From Oxalobacteraceae sp. CFBP 8761 (GTDB taxonomy: Bacteria; Pseudomonadota; Gammaproteobacteria; Burkholderiales; Burkholderiaceae_D), in NCBI GenBank assembly GCA_014841595.1, contig JACYUE010000005.1:186001-250000 (forward strand): a stretch of DNA of 64,000 bases, given 5' to 3'. Below, piece after piece: positions 35,278 through 47,159 of this stretch (positions within the stretch are counted from its first letter, which is position 1; every line of letters begins with the position of its first letter). Below the pieces are notes generated by a model. It worked only from the letters and a program-made list of their open reading frames with translations. It was not told where the DNA came from and made no database searches. The position numbers and the translations under genes were made by a program.

Positions 35278-36621
35278 GTGAAGCAGCAAACCACCTCCTC
35301 CGACTGGATCGCGCGCAGCCTGCGCAGCGTCTGGCATCCCTGCACCCAGATGCAGCATCACGAAGAGGTGCCGCTGATCGCGGTCAGCCACGGCAAGGGG
35401 CCGTGGCTGTACGACTATGACGGCAAGCGCTACCTGGACGGCATCAGCTCGTGGTGGGTCAACCTGTTTGGCCACGCGAACCCGCGCATCAATGCCGCGC
35501 TGAAGGACCAGCTGGACAAGCTCGAACACGCGATGCTGGCCGGCTTCACGCACGCACCGGTAGTCGAGCTGGCCGAACGGCTGGCCGCGCTCACCGGCCA
35601 TGCGCTGGGTCACGCCACGTTCGCCTCCGACGGCGCATCGGCCGTGGAAATCGCGATGAAGATGAGCTTTCACGCGTGGCGCAATGCGGACCAGTCGTCC
35701 AAACAGGAATTCGTCTGCCTGCAGGGCAGCTACCACGGCGAGACGATCGGCGCGCTGTCGGTCACCGATGTGCCGCTGTTCAAGGACGCCTACGGCCCGC
35801 TGCTGCGTGCGTCACACGTGGTGAGCGCCCCCGATGCCCGCAACGCCTTCGAGGGCGAGACGGCGCAGGACGTCGCGCGGCGCGCGATCCTCGAAGTGAA
35901 AGCGCTGTTCGAAGAACGGGGCGACAAGATCGCCGCCATCATCGTCGAGCCGCTGGTGCAGTGCGCCACCGGCATGGCGATGTACGACCCGCTCTATCTC
36001 AAGCTGTTGCGCGACCTGTGCGACCAGCACCGCGTGCACCTGATCGCCGACGAGATTGCGGTTGGCTGCGGGCGCACCGGCACCTTCTTCGCCTGCGAGC
36101 AGGCCGGCATCTGGCCGGACTTCCTGTGCCTGTCCAAAGGCATCAGCGGCGGCTACCTGCCGCTCTCGCTCGTGCTCACGCGCGACGACATCTACCAGGC
36201 CTTCTACAGCACCGACATCACGCGCGGCTTCCTGCACTCGCACTCGTACACCGGCAATCCGCTGGCCTGCCGCGCAGCGCTGGCCACGCTCGACATCTTC
36301 GACCAAGACGATGTGCTGAACCGCAACCGCGAGCTGGCCACCAGGATGACGGTGGCGCTGGCGCCGCTGGCCGACCATCCGCGCACGCGCCACTTCCGCC
36401 AGCGCGGCATGATCTTCGCGTTCGACGCCATCGAACCGGATACCGATCTTGCATCGACCTTCGCGCGCCGCTTCTTTTCGACGGCGGCCGAGAACGAACT
36501 GCTGCTGCGCCCCATCGGCCGCACCGTGTACCTGATGCCGCCGTACGTGCTGGACGAAGAAGAAGTCGCGGGCCTGGCAGCGCGCACGATCAAGACGTTC
36601 GAATCCGTCATCGCGGGATGA
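35278..36621 (+). CDS. bioA: adenosylmethionine-8-amino-7-oxononanoate transaminase
   Basis: 447 residues read from GTG 35278. It has the class III transaminase features: [18 protein letters not shown] typical of Bio[31 protein letters not shown] and the PLP-binding Lys287 in [13 protein letters not shown]. BioA aminates KAPA to DAPA with S-adenosylmethionine as donor. It lies 15 bases after liuC, with no promoter space between, so biotin synthesis is read from the leucine-degradation transcript. Confidence 0.95.
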   Translation: MKQQTTSSDWIARSLRSVWHPCTQMQHHEEVPLIAVSHGKGPWLYDYDGKRYLDGISSWWVNLFGHANPRINAALKDQLDKLEHAMLAGFTHAPVVELAERLAALTGHALGHATFASDGASAVEIAMKMSFHAWRNADQSSKQEFVCLQGSYHGETIGALSVTDVPLFKDAYGPLLRASHVVSAPDARNAFEGETAQDVARRAILEVKALFEERGDKIAAIIVEPLVQCATGMAMYDPLYLKLLRDLCDQHRVHLIADEIAVGCGRTGTFFACEQAGIWPDFLCLSKGISGGYLPLSLVLTRDDIYQAFYSTDITRGFLHSHSYTGNPLACRAALATLDIFDQDDVLNRNRELATRMTVALAPLADHPRTRHFRQRGMIFAFDAIEPDTDLASTFARRFFSTAAENELLLRPIGRTVYLMPPYVLDEEEVAGLAARTIKTFESVIAG

Positions 36622-36625
36622 TGTG

Positions 36626-37813
36626 ATGGATCTCATCGCCACCATCGACCGCCAGCTGGACACGCTGGCCGCGCGCAGCCTGACGCGCCGCCGCCGCATC
36701 ACCGATGGCGCCTGCGCGCCGCGCCAGCTGGTCGACGGCCGTGACCTGCTGGCTTTTTGCAGCAACGATTACCTGGGCCTGGCCGCGCATCCACAAGTCA
36801 TCGAAGCGCTGCGCGAAGGCGCGCAGCTGTATGGCGCCGGCAGCGGCGCCTCGCACCTGGTGTCGGGCCACAGCCGCGCACACCATCTTCTCGAGGAGCG
36901 TTTGGCCGAGTGGATGGCGCCGCACCTCGAGCAGGCGCGCGCGCTGACGCTGTGCACCGGCTACATGGCCAACCTCGCGATCCTCAGCGCTTTGGGTCTA
37001 GATGCCGATGCGATGATCTTTTCCGAGGCGCTGAACCACGCCTCGCTGATCGACGGCGCCCGGCTTGCGAAAGCGGGCGTCACGGTCTATCCGCATGGCG
37101 ACGTCGAAACGCTGACACAACTCCTGGCAGCCAGCAGCGCCAGCACGAAGATCGTCGTCACCGACAGCGTGTTCAGCATGGATGGCGACCTGGCGCCGCT
37201 GCCGGCACTGCTGGCCGCGTGCGAGCGCCACGGCGCCTGGCTGGTGGTCGACGATGCCCACGGCTTCGGCGTGCTGGGCCAGAACGGGCGCGGCGCACTG
37301 GAGCATTTCAGCCTGCGCTCGAGCAACCTGATCTACATGGGCACGCTGGGCAAGGCCGCCGGCGTCGGCGGCGCGTTCGTCGCCGCGCATGCCAGCGTGA
37401 TCGAATTGCTTATCCAGCGCGCGCGCCCGTATATCTACACGACGGCCTGCCCGCCGGCGCTTGCACACGCCTTGCTCGCCAGCCTTGCTATCATGGGCGG
37501 TGACGAAGGCGCAGAACGACGTACGCACCTGGCACGACTGGTCGAGCAACTGCGCGGTGCACTGCGTCTGGAACGCTGGGAACTGGCGGCGTCGACCACC
37601 CCGATCCAGCCCGTCATCATCGGCAGCAACGACGCTGCGCTGCACGCCGCCAGCCGCCTGCATGACCAGGGCTTGTGGGTGCCGGCGATCCGCCCACCGA
37701 CCGTGGCGCCCGGTACCGCGCGTCTGCGCGTGACCTTGTCCGCCGCCCATGCCACGGATGACGTGGCGCGGCTGGCGCAGGCGCTCAACGAACTGGAAAA
37801 GGCCGCACCATGA
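36626..37813 (+). CDS. bioF: 8-amino-7-oxononanoate synthase
   Basis: 395 residues. A PLP-dependent alpha-oxoamine synthase with [47 protein letters not shown] and the PLP Lys in [14 protein letters not shown]. It condenses pimeloyl-ACP (or -CoA) with alanine. ATG 36626 is preceded by an in-frame GTG at 36623 and starts 4 bases after bioA. Its stop overlaps the bioD start. Confidence 0.95.
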   Translation: MDLIATIDRQLDTLAARSLTRRRRITDGACAPRQLVDGRDLLAFCSNDYLGLAAHPQVIEALREGAQLYGAGSGASHLVSGHSRAHHLLEERLAEWMAPHLEQARALTLCTGYMANLAILSALGLDADAMIFSEALNHASLIDGARLAKAGVTVYPHGDVETLTQLLAASSASTKIVVTDSVFSMDGDLAPLPALLAACERHGAWLVVDDAHGFGVLGQNGRGALEHFSLRSSNLIYMGTLGKAAGVGGAFVAAHASVIELLIQRARPYIYTTACPPALAHALLASLAIMGGDEGAERRTHLARLVEQLRGALRLERWELAASTTPIQPVIIGSNDAALHAASRLHDQGLWVPAIRPPTVAPGTARLRVTLSAAHATDDVARLAQALNELEKAAP

Positions 37814-38637
37814 ACAATCTGAATGACACCGATGCACCGGTCATCGCGCAACCCGCGCTGGACCCCGAGGTCGACCTGACCGAGTTCGATGAACCCGTGC
37901 TGGAACCCGAACTCGAACTGCGCGCCGACGACCTGCCAATGCGCTTTGCGTGCTTTGTCACCGGCACCGATACCGAGATCGGCAAGACGCTGATCTCGGC
38001 TGCGATCCTGCACAAACTGGTGGCCACAGGCCAGCGCGCCTGCGGCATGAAGCCGGTCGCGGCCGGCGCTGAAGAGAAGGATGGCGTGCTGCACAACGAC
38101 GACGCCGACCAGCTGATCGCGGCCGGCAACGTGCACCTGCCAGCGTCGCTGACCACGCCCTACCTGCTGCGCGAACCGGCCGCGCCCCACATCGCCGCCG
38201 CCCTTGAGGGCGTCACGATCGAGCTGGTGCCAATCCTGGCCGCCTTTGCCGAGGTCCAGGCCGCGTCCGACGCGGTCGTGGTCGAAGGCGTGGGGGGCTT
38301 TCGCGTGCCCTTCAACGACGACTTCGACAGCGCCGACCTGGCCGCACAACTGAACCTGCCCGTGATCCTCGTCGTCGGCATGCGCCTGGGCTGCATCAGC
38401 CATGCGCTGCTGACGGTCGAAGCGATCGTGGCGCGCGGCCTGGTGCTGGCCGGCTGGGTCGCCAACACGGTCGACACGGACATGCGCTTTGCGCAAGAGA
38501 ACATCGCGGCGCTGACCCAGCGTATCCCGGCGCCACTGCTGGGGCACGTGCCGCGCCTGAACGAACCGACGGCTGCTGCGGCAGCCGAATTTATCGACCT
38601 CGCCGGACTGCCAGGCTGGCCGTCCACGCGGGTCTAG
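37810..38637 (+). CDS. bioD: dethiobiotin synthetase with acidic N-terminal extension
   Basis: 275 residues. The catalytic core starts at about residue 44 ([20 protein letters not shown], a P-loop), then [21 protein letters not shown] and [14 protein letters not shown]. Ahead of it are 43 residues that are strongly acidic and Pro-rich, absent from typical BioD. An internal ATG at 37939 (Met44) could be the real start, but the first ATG overlaps the bioF stop (ATGA), as coupled genes do. The enzyme closes the ureido ring using CO2 and ATP. Confidence 0.92.
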   Translation: MNNLNDTDAPVIAQPALDPEVDLTEFDEPVLEPELELRADDLPMRFACFVTGTDTEIGKTLISAAILHKLVATGQRACGMKPVAAGAEEKDGVLHNDDADQLIAAGNVHLPASLTTPYLLREPAAPHIAAALEGVTIELVPILAAFAEVQAASDAVVVEGVGGFRVPFNDDFDSADLAAQLNLPVILVVGMRLGCISHALLTVEAIVARGLVLAGWVANTVDTDMRFAQENIAALTQRIPAPLLGHVPRLNEPTAAAAAEFIDLAGLPGWPSTRV

Positions 38638-38654
38638 TTTTTGAAGGAACCGAA

Positions 38655-39689
38655 ATGACCAATATGAACACTGTCGCCCTGCACCGCCCAACGGCAGCCA
38701 TCAAGCCGCCCGAGAATGCAACCTGGCCGCTGGCCGACGTGCTCGCGCTGTTCGACCTGCCGTTCACCGAACTGATGCACCGCGCGTCGACCGCGCACCG
38801 CCTGAACTTCCCGGATGGCGACGTCGAACTGGCGACGCTGCTGTCGATCAAGACCGGCGGCTGCGAAGAAGACTGCGGCTACTGCCCACAGGCGGCGCGC
38901 TACGACACGGGCGTGGAAGCCAAGAAGCTGCTCGACATCGACACGGTGCTCGACGCGGCGCGCGCGGCCAAGGCCAGCGGCGCGACGCGCTTCTGCATGG
39001 GCGCGGCCTGGCGCAGCCCGAAAGAGCGCGACATGGACAAAGTCGAAACGATGGTGCGTGAAGTGAAAGCACTGGGCATGGAAACCTGCGCCACGCTGGG
39101 CATGCTCGAAGCCGGCCAGGCCGAACAGCTCAAGCGCGCTGGCCTGGACTACTACAACCACAATATCGACACGGCGCCGGACTTCTACAACAACGTCATT
39201 TCAACCCGCGAATACCAGGACCGCCTGGACACGCTGGGCCGCGTGCGCGAAGCAGGCCTGAAGGTCTGCTGCGGCGGCATCGTCGGCATGGGCGAGACGC
39301 GCGAACAGCGCGCCGGCCTGATCGCGCAGCTGGCGAACCTGAACCCGTATCCGGAATCGGTGCCGGTCAACCACCTGGTGCAGGTGGCGGGCACGCCGCT
39401 GCACGGCATGGACAAGCTCGACCCGATCGAATTCGTGCGCACCATTGCAGTGGCGCGCATCACGATGCCACAAGCGCGCGTGCGCCTGTCGGCGGGCCGC
39501 CGCGAAATGGGCGAAGCCGTGCAGGCGATGTGCTTCATGGCCGGCGCCAACTCGATCTTCTACGGCGACAAGCTGCTGACTACGGAAAATCCCGAGGCCG
39601 ATGACGACCGCGTGCTGCTGGAAAAACTGGGTCTGAAAACCCGCGCCGCGACGCTGGACTCGGCGCCGAAGGAAGCCTGCAGCTGCTAA
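38655..39689 (+). CDS. bioB: biotin synthase
   Basis: 344 residues, radical SAM enzyme. The cluster motif is [12 protein letters not shown] (CxxxCxxC), and the [2Fe-2S] ligand region includes [18 protein letters not shown] and [10 protein letters not shown]. It inserts sulfur into dethiobiotin. AAGGA stands 7 bases before ATG 38655 and the gap to bioD is 17 bases. No BirA-type operator is seen in front of any bio gene here, so the usual biotin repression may not apply. Confidence 0.96.
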   Translation: MTNMNTVALHRPTAAIKPPENATWPLADVLALFDLPFTELMHRASTAHRLNFPDGDVELATLLSIKTGGCEEDCGYCPQAARYDTGVEAKKLLDIDTVLDAARAAKASGATRFCMGAAWRSPKERDMDKVETMVREVKALGMETCATLGMLEAGQAEQLKRAGLDYYNHNIDTAPDFYNNVISTREYQDRLDTLGRVREAGLKVCCGGIVGMGETREQRAGLIAQLANLNPYPESVPVNHLVQVAGTPLHGMDKLDPIEFVRTIAVARITMPQARVRLSAGRREMGEAVQAMCFMAGANSIFYGDKLLTTENPEADDDRVLLEKLGLKTRAATLDSAPKEACSC

Positions 39690-39724
39690 AGGTCGTAGCA
39701 AGTGCAGTACTAAGCGCAGTATCC

Positions 39725-39750
39725 GCGCGGCCGGGGAGACACGGCCGCGC
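39725..39750 (+). other. GC-rich hairpin between bioB and liuD
   Basis: Arms 39725-39733 (GCGCGGCCG) and 39742-39750 (CGGCCGCGC) pair perfectly over 9 bp around an 8-base loop, with no T run after them. It is not a standard terminator. It lies in the largest gap inside the operon (100 bases) and may adjust mRNA stability between the bio and liu halves. Confidence 0.5.
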
Positions 39751-39789
39751 AAGCACCACCCGAACAACCATAAGCGAAAGATAACGCGC

Positions 39790-41796
<2,007 letters not shown>

Positions 41797-41837
41797 GCAA
41801 CACCCATAAAAACCACCCTACACGATGAGGGGGAGAC

Positions 41838-42767
41838 ATGCGGATTGTCCTGTACCGGGGCGATGGCGTCAGCGAGCCTTGGGAACACGCGTTTGCCAGC
41901 GTGCTGCCAGGCGCCCAGACCGTCATCTGGAAAGAAGGCGAGCAACTGGCGCACTGCGATTACGCGGTGCTGTGGAATCCGGCGCCGGCCCTGCTGGCCC
42001 AGTTGGGGAGCGTCAAGGCGATCTTCCTGATGGGCGCCGGCGTCGACGCGCTGCTCAAGTTTGGCGATGCCTTGCCCGACGTGCCGCTGGTGCGCCTGGG
42101 CGACGCCGGCATGGGCGTGCAGATGGCCGAGTATGTGGCGCATGCAGTGCTGCGCTACTTCCGCCGCTTCGACGAATATGAACAGCAGGCCAGGCACGGC
42201 GCCTGGAATCCCCTGCCCCAGCATCCGAAAGAATCGTTCACGATCGGCGTCATGGGCCTGGGCCGGCTGGGCATGCCGGTGGTCGAGGCGATGCGCCATT
42301 TCGGCTTTCCCGTGCGCGGCTGGAGCCGCAGCCCGAAAGACATCCCGGGCGTGCCAACCTATGCCGGCATGGCGCAATTCGGCGACTTCTTGCACGGCAC
42401 GCGCGTGCTGGTCTGCCTGCTGCCGCTGACGCCGGACACCGCCAACCTGCTCGACCGCCACAACCTGGGCAAGCTGGCGCCTGGCGCGTACCTGATCAAC
42501 GTCTCGCGCGGCGCGATCCTGGCCGAGCCCGACCTGATGACGCTGATCCGTTCCGGGCACATTGCCGGCGCCACGCTCGACGTGTTCCGCCACGAGCCGC
42601 TGCCGGCCCAGCACCCGTTCTGGAACGAGCCGCGCATTGCCCTCACTCCGCATATTTCGGCGCTCACCATGCGCCAGGACGCCGTGCGCCAGATCGTCGA
42701 CAAGATCGACGCCCTGGAACGCGGCCAACCGGTCGACGACCTCGTCGACCGCCAACGTGGATATTAA
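41838..42767 (+). CDS. ghrA: glyoxylate/hydroxypyruvate reductase A
   Basis: 309 residues of the D-2-hydroxyacid dehydrogenase fold. It has GAGVDALL near residue 64, the dinucleotide loop GVMGLGRLGMPVVEAM, VCLLPLTPDTANLL, INVSRGAILAEPDL and the catalytic His in RIALTPHISALT. GhrA reduces glyoxylate and hydroxypyruvate. It is not a known step of leucine breakdown, yet it lies between liuD and liuE with gaps of 41 and 3 bases and a strong AGGGGGAG site. It may act on another 2-oxoacid. Confidence 0.88.
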   Translation: MRIVLYRGDGVSEPWEHAFASVLPGAQTVIWKEGEQLAHCDYAVLWNPAPALLAQLGSVKAIFLMGAGVDALLKFGDALPDVPLVRLGDAGMGVQMAEYVAHAVLRYFRRFDEYEQQARHGAWNPLPQHPKESFTIGVMGLGRLGMPVVEAMRHFGFPVRGWSRSPKDIPGVPTYAGMAQFGDFLHGTRVLVCLLPLTPDTANLLDRHNLGKLAPGAYLINVSRGAILAEPDLMTLIRSGHIAGATLDVFRHEPLPAQHPFWNEPRIALTPHISALTMRQDAVRQIVDKIDALERGQPVDDLVDRQRGY

Positions 42768-42770
42768 GAA

Positions 42771-43682
42771 ATGACACCCCTGCCAACGAAGGTCAAGATT
42801 GTCGAAGTCGGCCCCCGCGACGGCCTGCAGAACGAAAAAGAAGCGCTCGGCGCTGACGTGAAAATCGAACTGGTCGAGCGCCTGGCGCGCGCCGGGTTCG
42901 TCAATGTCGAGGCGGCCGCATTTGTCTCCCCCAAGTGGGTGCCGCAGATGGCAACCTCCGCCGAAGTGCTGGCCCGCATCGAACGCCGGCCCGGCACGAT
43001 CTATTCGGCGCTGGTGCCGAACATGCAGGGCTTCGAGGCCGCGCTGGCCGGCAAGGCCGACGAGGTCGTGGTGTTCGGCGCAGCGTCCGAGGCGTTCTCG
43101 CAAAAGAACATCAACTGTTCGATTGCCGAGTCGATCGCGCGCTTCGAGCCGGTCGCGCGCGCGGCCAAGGAACACGGCCTGCGCCTGCGCGGCTCGATCA
43201 GCACGGCATTCGGCTGCCCGTACCAGGGCGCCGTGTCGCTCGATGCCGTGGGCGACGTAGTGGCGCGCATGCGTGACCTGGGCTGTGACGAGATCGATAT
43301 CGCCGACACGATCGGCGTGGCAACCGCGCGCCAGACGCAGGCCGTGATGCTGCGCGCAGCGCAAGAATTCCCGATGGGCCAGCTCGCTGGCCACTTCCAC
43401 GACACGTATGGTCAGGCGCTGGCGAACATCTACGCGGCGCTGGAAGTGGGCGTGGCGATTTTCCACTCGTCAGTGGCGGGCCTGGGCGGCTGCCCGTATG
43501 CCAAAGGCGCAACCGGCAATGTGGCAACCGAGGACGTGCTGTATCTGATGCAGGGGTTGGGCATTGAAACGGGCGTGGATCTCGACCAGGTGGTCGATGC
43601 CGGTTTGTTCATCTCGGCACAGCTGGGCCGCAAGAGCATCAGCCGCGCCGGCAACGCGCTGGCGGCCAAACGGGCCGGGTAA
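42771..43682 (+). CDS. liuE: hydroxymethylglutaryl-CoA lyase
   Basis: 303 residues. HMG-CoA lyase signatures are VEVGPRDGLQNEKEAL at the N-terminus, AAFVSPKWVPQMA, HFHDTYGQALAN (metal ligands) and the active-site-loop VAGLGGCPYAKGATGNVATED with the essential Cys. It splits HMG-CoA into acetoacetate and acetyl-CoA, the last step of the leucine route. It starts 3 bases after ghrA and ends the operon at a clear terminator. Confidence 0.96.
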   Translation: MTPLPTKVKIVEVGPRDGLQNEKEALGADVKIELVERLARAGFVNVEAAAFVSPKWVPQMATSAEVLARIERRPGTIYSALVPNMQGFEAALAGKADEVVVFGAASEAFSQKNINCSIAESIARFEPVARAAKEHGLRLRGSISTAFGCPYQGAVSLDAVGDVVARMRDLGCDEIDIADTIGVATARQTQAVMLRAAQEFPMGQLAGHFHDTYGQALANIYAALEVGVAIFHSSVAGLGGCPYAKGATGNVATEDVLYLMQGLGIETGVDLDQVVDAGLFISAQLGRKSISRAGNALAAKRAG

Positions 43683-43689
43683 CGCGCAG

Positions 43690-43712
43690 GCCCCGGCGAT
43701 GCCGGGGCTTTT
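43690..43712 (+). terminator. terminator after liuE
   Basis: GCCCCGGC (43690-43697) and GCCGGGGC (43701-43708) pair around a 3-base loop and are followed by TTTTG. It lies 7 bases after the liuE stop and ends the liu-bio operon. Confidence 0.8.
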
Positions 43713-43732
43713 GCCATAAACAGGCCGCACAA

Positions 43733-43770
43733 CGAAAAAAGCCGACAACTCACGTTGTCGGCTTTTCTCT
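43733..43770. terminator. bidirectional terminator between liuE and tRNA-Pro
   Basis: Arms 43741-43749 and 43754-43762 pair perfectly over 9 bp around TCAC. TTTTCTCTT follows on the plus strand and a run of six T residues follows on the minus strand. It serves the tRNA gene on the minus strand and backs up the liuE terminator. Confidence 0.9.
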
Positions 43771-43776
43771 TAATGC

Positions 43777-43853
43777 TGGTCGGAGTACAAGGATTCGAAC
43801 CTTGGACCCCCTGGTCCCAAACCAGGTGCGCTACCGGGCTGCGCTACACTCCG
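43777..43853 (-). tRNA. tRNA-Pro(UGG)
   Basis: The minus strand folds as a 77-nt tRNA. The acceptor stem pairs CGGAGTG/A with TACTCCG, the anticodon loop carries TTTGGGA (anticodon TGG), the T-arm contains GGTTCGAATCC, and the 3' CCA is encoded at 43777-43779. A strong terminator follows. Confidence 0.97.
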
Positions 43854-43911
43854 AAGAAGCAAGATAATACCGGCTTGCCGTCACTTGGTCAAGGATTTCA
43901 TGCCAAAATCC

Positions 43912-44817
43912 TTACTCGCCCCGGATCTGCAGCGCCCGCTCATACAAGGCATTCTTCTTGCGCCCCGTGATCTGCGCCGCCAGATTGGCTGCCTGCTTGA
44001 CGCTGCATTCGGTCAGCAGGATCTGCAGCACGCGCTCGGCCTCGATGTCTTCGGCGTCGCTCGCTTCCACTGCCCCCTCGACCAGCACGACAAATTCGCC
44101 CTTCTCGCGGTGCGCGTCGGCCTTGACCCAGGCCAGCGCCTCGCCCAGCGTGCAGCGGTGGATTTCCTCGAACATCTTGCTCAGTTCGCGGGCAAACACG
44201 ACCTGGCGGGTCGGCTCGAACGCGGCCACCAGGGCTTCGACGCAATCGACGATCCGGTGCGGCGCTTCGTAGAACACGAGCGTCGACGTTTCGCGCGTCA
44301 GGGGCGCCAGCGCCGTTTCGCGCCCCTTGGCCTTGGCTGGCAGAAAGCCGACAAAGTGGAAGCGATCATTGACCAGGCCGCTGGCCGACAGCGCCGTGAT
44401 CGCCGCCGACGGGCCCGGCAGCGGCACGACGTTCAGGCCGGCGGCGCGGACGGCGTCGACGATGCGCGCGCCCGGATCGGACACGCCCGGCGTGCCGGCG
44501 TCGGACACCAGCGCCACCCGCTGGCCGGCGCGCAGGCGCTCGACAATCTTGTCGGCCACCTCGCGCTCGTTGTGCTGATGCGCGGCGATCGTGCTCTTGG
44601 AGAGACCAAAGCGTTGCAATAACGCGCCAGTCTTGCGCGTGTCTTCACAGGCGACGACGTCGGCCAGGGCCAGCAGGTGTAAAGCACGCAGGGTGATGTC
44701 GGTGACGTTGCCAATCGGAGTAGCCACGACATACAGCGTTGCGGTAGGATAGGACTGCTGGGCCGCCTCGCCCATGACGGGAAGTCGGGCGATGTCGATG
44801 GTCTGCTGTTCTGTCAT
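43912..44817 (-). CDS. rsmI: 16S rRNA 2'-O-ribose C1402 methyltransferase
   Basis: 301 residues. LYVVATPIGNVTDITLRAL, ACEDTRKTGALLQRFG and VSDAGTPGVSDPGARIVDA are the family signatures, with the SAM site in LPGPSAAITALSASG. It methylates C1402 of 16S rRNA. ATG 44817 is only 11 bases from the lpoA start on the other strand. Met15 (44775) would match the E. coli N-terminus about as well, leaving more room for promoters. It opens the conserved rsmI-lpoA-yraN-diaA cluster. Confidence 0.93.
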   Translation of the reverse strand: MTEQQTIDIARLPVMGEAAQQSYPTATLYVVATPIGNVTDITLRALHLLALADVVACEDTRKTGALLQRFGLSKSTIAAHQHNEREVADKIVERLRAGQRVALVSDAGTPGVSDPGARIVDAVRAAGLNVVPLPGPSAAITALSASGLVNDRFHFVGFLPAKAKGRETALAPLTRETSTLVFYEAPHRIVDCVEALVAAFEPTRQVVFARELSKMFEEIHRCTLGEALAWVKADAHREKGEFVVLVEGAVEASDAEDIEAERVLQILLTECSVKQAANLAAQITGRKKNALYERALQIRGE

Positions 44818-44828
44818 ATAGGGTTCCG

Positions 44829-46145
44829 ATGCTGAAGAAAAAAAATCTCACGGGCTTGATTGCCGCTTCTCTTACGACACTGCTGGCCGCGTGCGGCAGT
44901 ACGCCCCTGCCACCCGATACCGGTTGTGGCATGCCAGGCGGATTGTGCGGCCCAGGCGCGTCAGTGACAAGTGGTGCGCCTGTCGCACCTGCCGAATCTG
45001 CTTATACACCACCTGCGCCGCGTTCCGATAGCGGTGTCCAGACCAGTCCGGTCGAATTGCCACCGAGCGCCGACGGCAGCACGCCAAGTGCGGCGGTCGC
45101 GCCAAGCGGCCCCACGGTCCGTGTCGCGCTGCTCCTGCCCCTTGAATCGCAGGCGCTGGCCCAGCCGGCCGAAGCAGTACGCGCCGGCTTCATGGCCGCG
45201 TACGACCAGCAACGCGGCGGCGTTACCGTCAACCTCGTGCCCACCGGCGACTCGTCGCAAGCCGCACTTGACGCCTACCGCATGGCGGCCGCCGAGAACG
45301 ACATCGTGGTAGGCCCGCTCGCGCGTCCTGCCGTGGCGGCCCTGGCCACGAGCGGCGCCGTCACCAAGCCGACCATCGCGCTGAACCACCCGCAGGTGGC
45401 GTCCGCGCTGCCGTCCAAGATGCTCGTCATCGGCTTGTCGCTCGAAGAGGAAGCGCGCCAGGTAGCCGACTGGGCTGCCGGTGAGCAACCGTCCGGCCAG
45501 GCACTGGTGCTGACCGGCCGCGCTACCTGGCAGCAACGCCTGTCGGGCGCCTTCAGCGCGCGCTGGTCCGAGCTGGGCCGCACCCAGACCACGGTCGAGC
45601 TGCCCAATGCGGGCGGCTATGTCGACGGCAATGCGCTGGCCGACCTGCGCGCGCGCCTGCAATCGCAGCCGCCGCAACTGGTCTACGCGGCGCTCGACGC
45701 CAACAGCCTGCGCCAGGTCCGCAGCGCGCTCGGCACCTCGATGCCTACGTATGGCACGGCCTCGGTCAACCCGGGTCGCGACCCGGCCAGCATCCCGCCT
45801 GAGCTGGTCGGCGTGCGCATCCTCGACCTGCCATGGACCGTCCAGGCCGATCACCCGGCCGTGGCAAGCTACCCGAGCTGGAGCAGCGGCGGCCAGGGCC
45901 TCGACCTGCAACGCCTGTACGCGCTGGGCATCGACGCCTACCGCATCGCGCGCGAACTGTCGCTGCGCCCGTCCGGCGCATTCGAGCTCGACGGCGCCAC
46001 GGGCCGCCTGTCGATCGACATGGGGCAAGGCGCACGCGCGTTCCGCCGCGTCGAAACCGGCGTCGTCGTGCGGGATGCGATGCCTGGCGCCGATGGCGCC
46101 GCCGTGACCGGCCGCGTCTTCGAAGCGGTCTCCACCGGCCAGTAA
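44829..46145 (+). CDS. lpoA: LpoA-like penicillin-binding protein activator lipoprotein
   Basis: 438 residues. The lipobox TTLLAAC makes it an outer-membrane lipoprotein. The first 90 residues after the Cys are Pro/Ser-rich and likely flexible. The rest is a periplasmic-binding fold of the YraM/LpoA C-terminal domain (VRVALLLPLESQALAQPAEAVRAGFMAAY, VGPLARPAVAALA, RILDLPWTVQADHPAVASYP). It lacks the TPR-like N-domain of E. coli LpoA, so it is a short form. In E. coli LpoA stimulates PBP1A; the same partner is inferred here. Confidence 0.87.
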   Translation: MLKKKNLTGLIAASLTTLLAACGSTPLPPDTGCGMPGGLCGPGASVTSGAPVAPAESAYTPPAPRSDSGVQTSPVELPPSADGSTPSAAVAPSGPTVRVALLLPLESQALAQPAEAVRAGFMAAYDQQRGGVTVNLVPTGDSSQAALDAYRMAAAENDIVVGPLARPAVAALATSGAVTKPTIALNHPQVASALPSKMLVIGLSLEEEARQVADWAAGEQPSGQALVLTGRATWQQRLSGAFSARWSELGRTQTTVELPNAGGYVDGNALADLRARLQSQPPQLVYAALDANSLRQVRSALGTSMPTYGTASVNPGRDPASIPPELVGVRILDLPWTVQADHPAVASYPSWSSGGQGLDLQRLYALGIDAYRIARELSLRPSGAFELDGATGRLSIDMGQGARAFRRVETGVVVRDAMPGADGAAVTGRVFEAVSTGQ

Positions 46146-46146
46146 T

Positions 46147-46506
46147 ATGTGGCCCGGGCGCCTGTCTCAACGGCAGGCCCAGGGCCACCAGTATGAACTT
46201 GCCGCCAGCGCCTACCTGCGCCGCCACAGGCTGGCGCCGGTGGAAGAAAACTTTCGCTGCAAGGGCGGCGAAATCGACCTGATCATGCGCGACGGCGCCA
46301 CCCTCGTGTTCGTCGAAGTGCGCCAGCGCGCCAGCAGCAGACAGGGCGGCGCCGCAGCCAGCATCACGCCGGCCAAGATCCGGCGCCTGGTCTGCGCGGC
46401 CCAGGTGTACCTGCTGCGCTTTCCCGTCACCCCGCCCTGCCGCTTCGACGTCATCGCCATCGACGGCGAACACATCGAGTGGCTGCAGAACGTGATTGAA
46501 GTGTAA
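46147..46506 (+). CDS. YraN-family (UPF0102) nuclease-fold protein
   Basis: 119 residues. GHQYELAASAYLRRHRLAPVEENFRCKGGEIDLIMRDGATLVFVEVRQR contains the E...D...ExK-like core of the restriction-endonuclease-like fold, with Gln replacing Lys near the end (EVRQR). It begins 1 base after lpoA. The cellular role of the family is not settled. Confidence 0.9.
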   Translation: MWPGRLSQRQAQGHQYELAASAYLRRHRLAPVEENFRCKGGEIDLIMRDGATLVFVEVRQRASSRQGGAAASITPAKIRRLVCAAQVYLLRFPVTPPCRFDVIAIDGEHIEWLQNVIEV

Positions 46507-46562
46507 GCAATTTTTACCGACCTTGCCCAGTGCCCCTTGCTACTACACTATAATCCTCGGCT

Positions 46563-47159
46563 ATGAATACACAACGCATCCTCGCTCACTTCCAGGAGAG
46601 CGCTGACCTGAAGATGAGGTCGGCTGCAACCCTGGCTCCCCACATTTCGCAGGCGGTCGAACTCATGTTCGGCGCCCTGTCCAATGGCAACAAGATCCTG
46701 GCCTGCGGTAACGGCGGTTCGGCCGCCGACTGCCAGCACTTTGCCGCCGAGCTGGTCGGGCGCTTCGAACGCGAGCGCTTCCCGCTTCCGGCCATCGCGC
46801 TGACCACCGATACGTCGATCCTGACCGCCGTTGGCAACGACTACAGCTTCCGCGAAATCTATTCCAAGCAGGTGCAGGCCTTCGGTCAGGCCGGCGACAT
46901 CCTGCTGGCCATTTCCACTTCGGGCAACTCGGGCAATGTGCTCGCTGCGGTCGAAGCGGCGCTCGAGCGCGAAATGCGCATCGTGGCGTTTACAGGCAAG
47001 GACGGCGGCCAGTTGGCCAAGCTGCTGACCGACGCCGACGTCCACGTCAACGTCCCGCATTCGCGCACCGCGCGGATCCAGGAAGTTCACCTGTGCGCCA
47101 TTCACTGCATCTGCGACGGTATCGACGTCGCGCTGTTCGGAGGAGACGAGAATGCGTAA
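46563..47159 (+). CDS. diaA: SIS-domain protein, DiaA/GmhA family
   Basis: 198 residues. A SIS fold with [40 protein letters not shown] and [17 protein letters not shown]. Both phosphoheptose isomerase (GmhA) and the DnaA-initiation factor DiaA share these motifs. Position after lpoA and yraN favours DiaA. Its last 8 bases overlap the next gene. Confidence 0.88.
   Translation: MNTQRILAHFQESADLKMRSAATLAPHISQAVELMFGALSNGNKILACGNGGSAADCQHFAAELVGRFERERFPLPAIALTTDTSILTAVGNDYSFREIYSKQVQAFGQAGDILLAISTSGNSGNVLAAVEAALEREMRIVAFTGKDGGQLAKLLTDADVHVNVPHSRTARIQEVHLCAIHCICDGIDVALFGGDENA

Noticed and set aside
35263..38654. BirA operator ahead of bioA or bioB
   Set aside because: The gaps are 15-17 bases and hold no TTGTAAACC-type inverted repeat.
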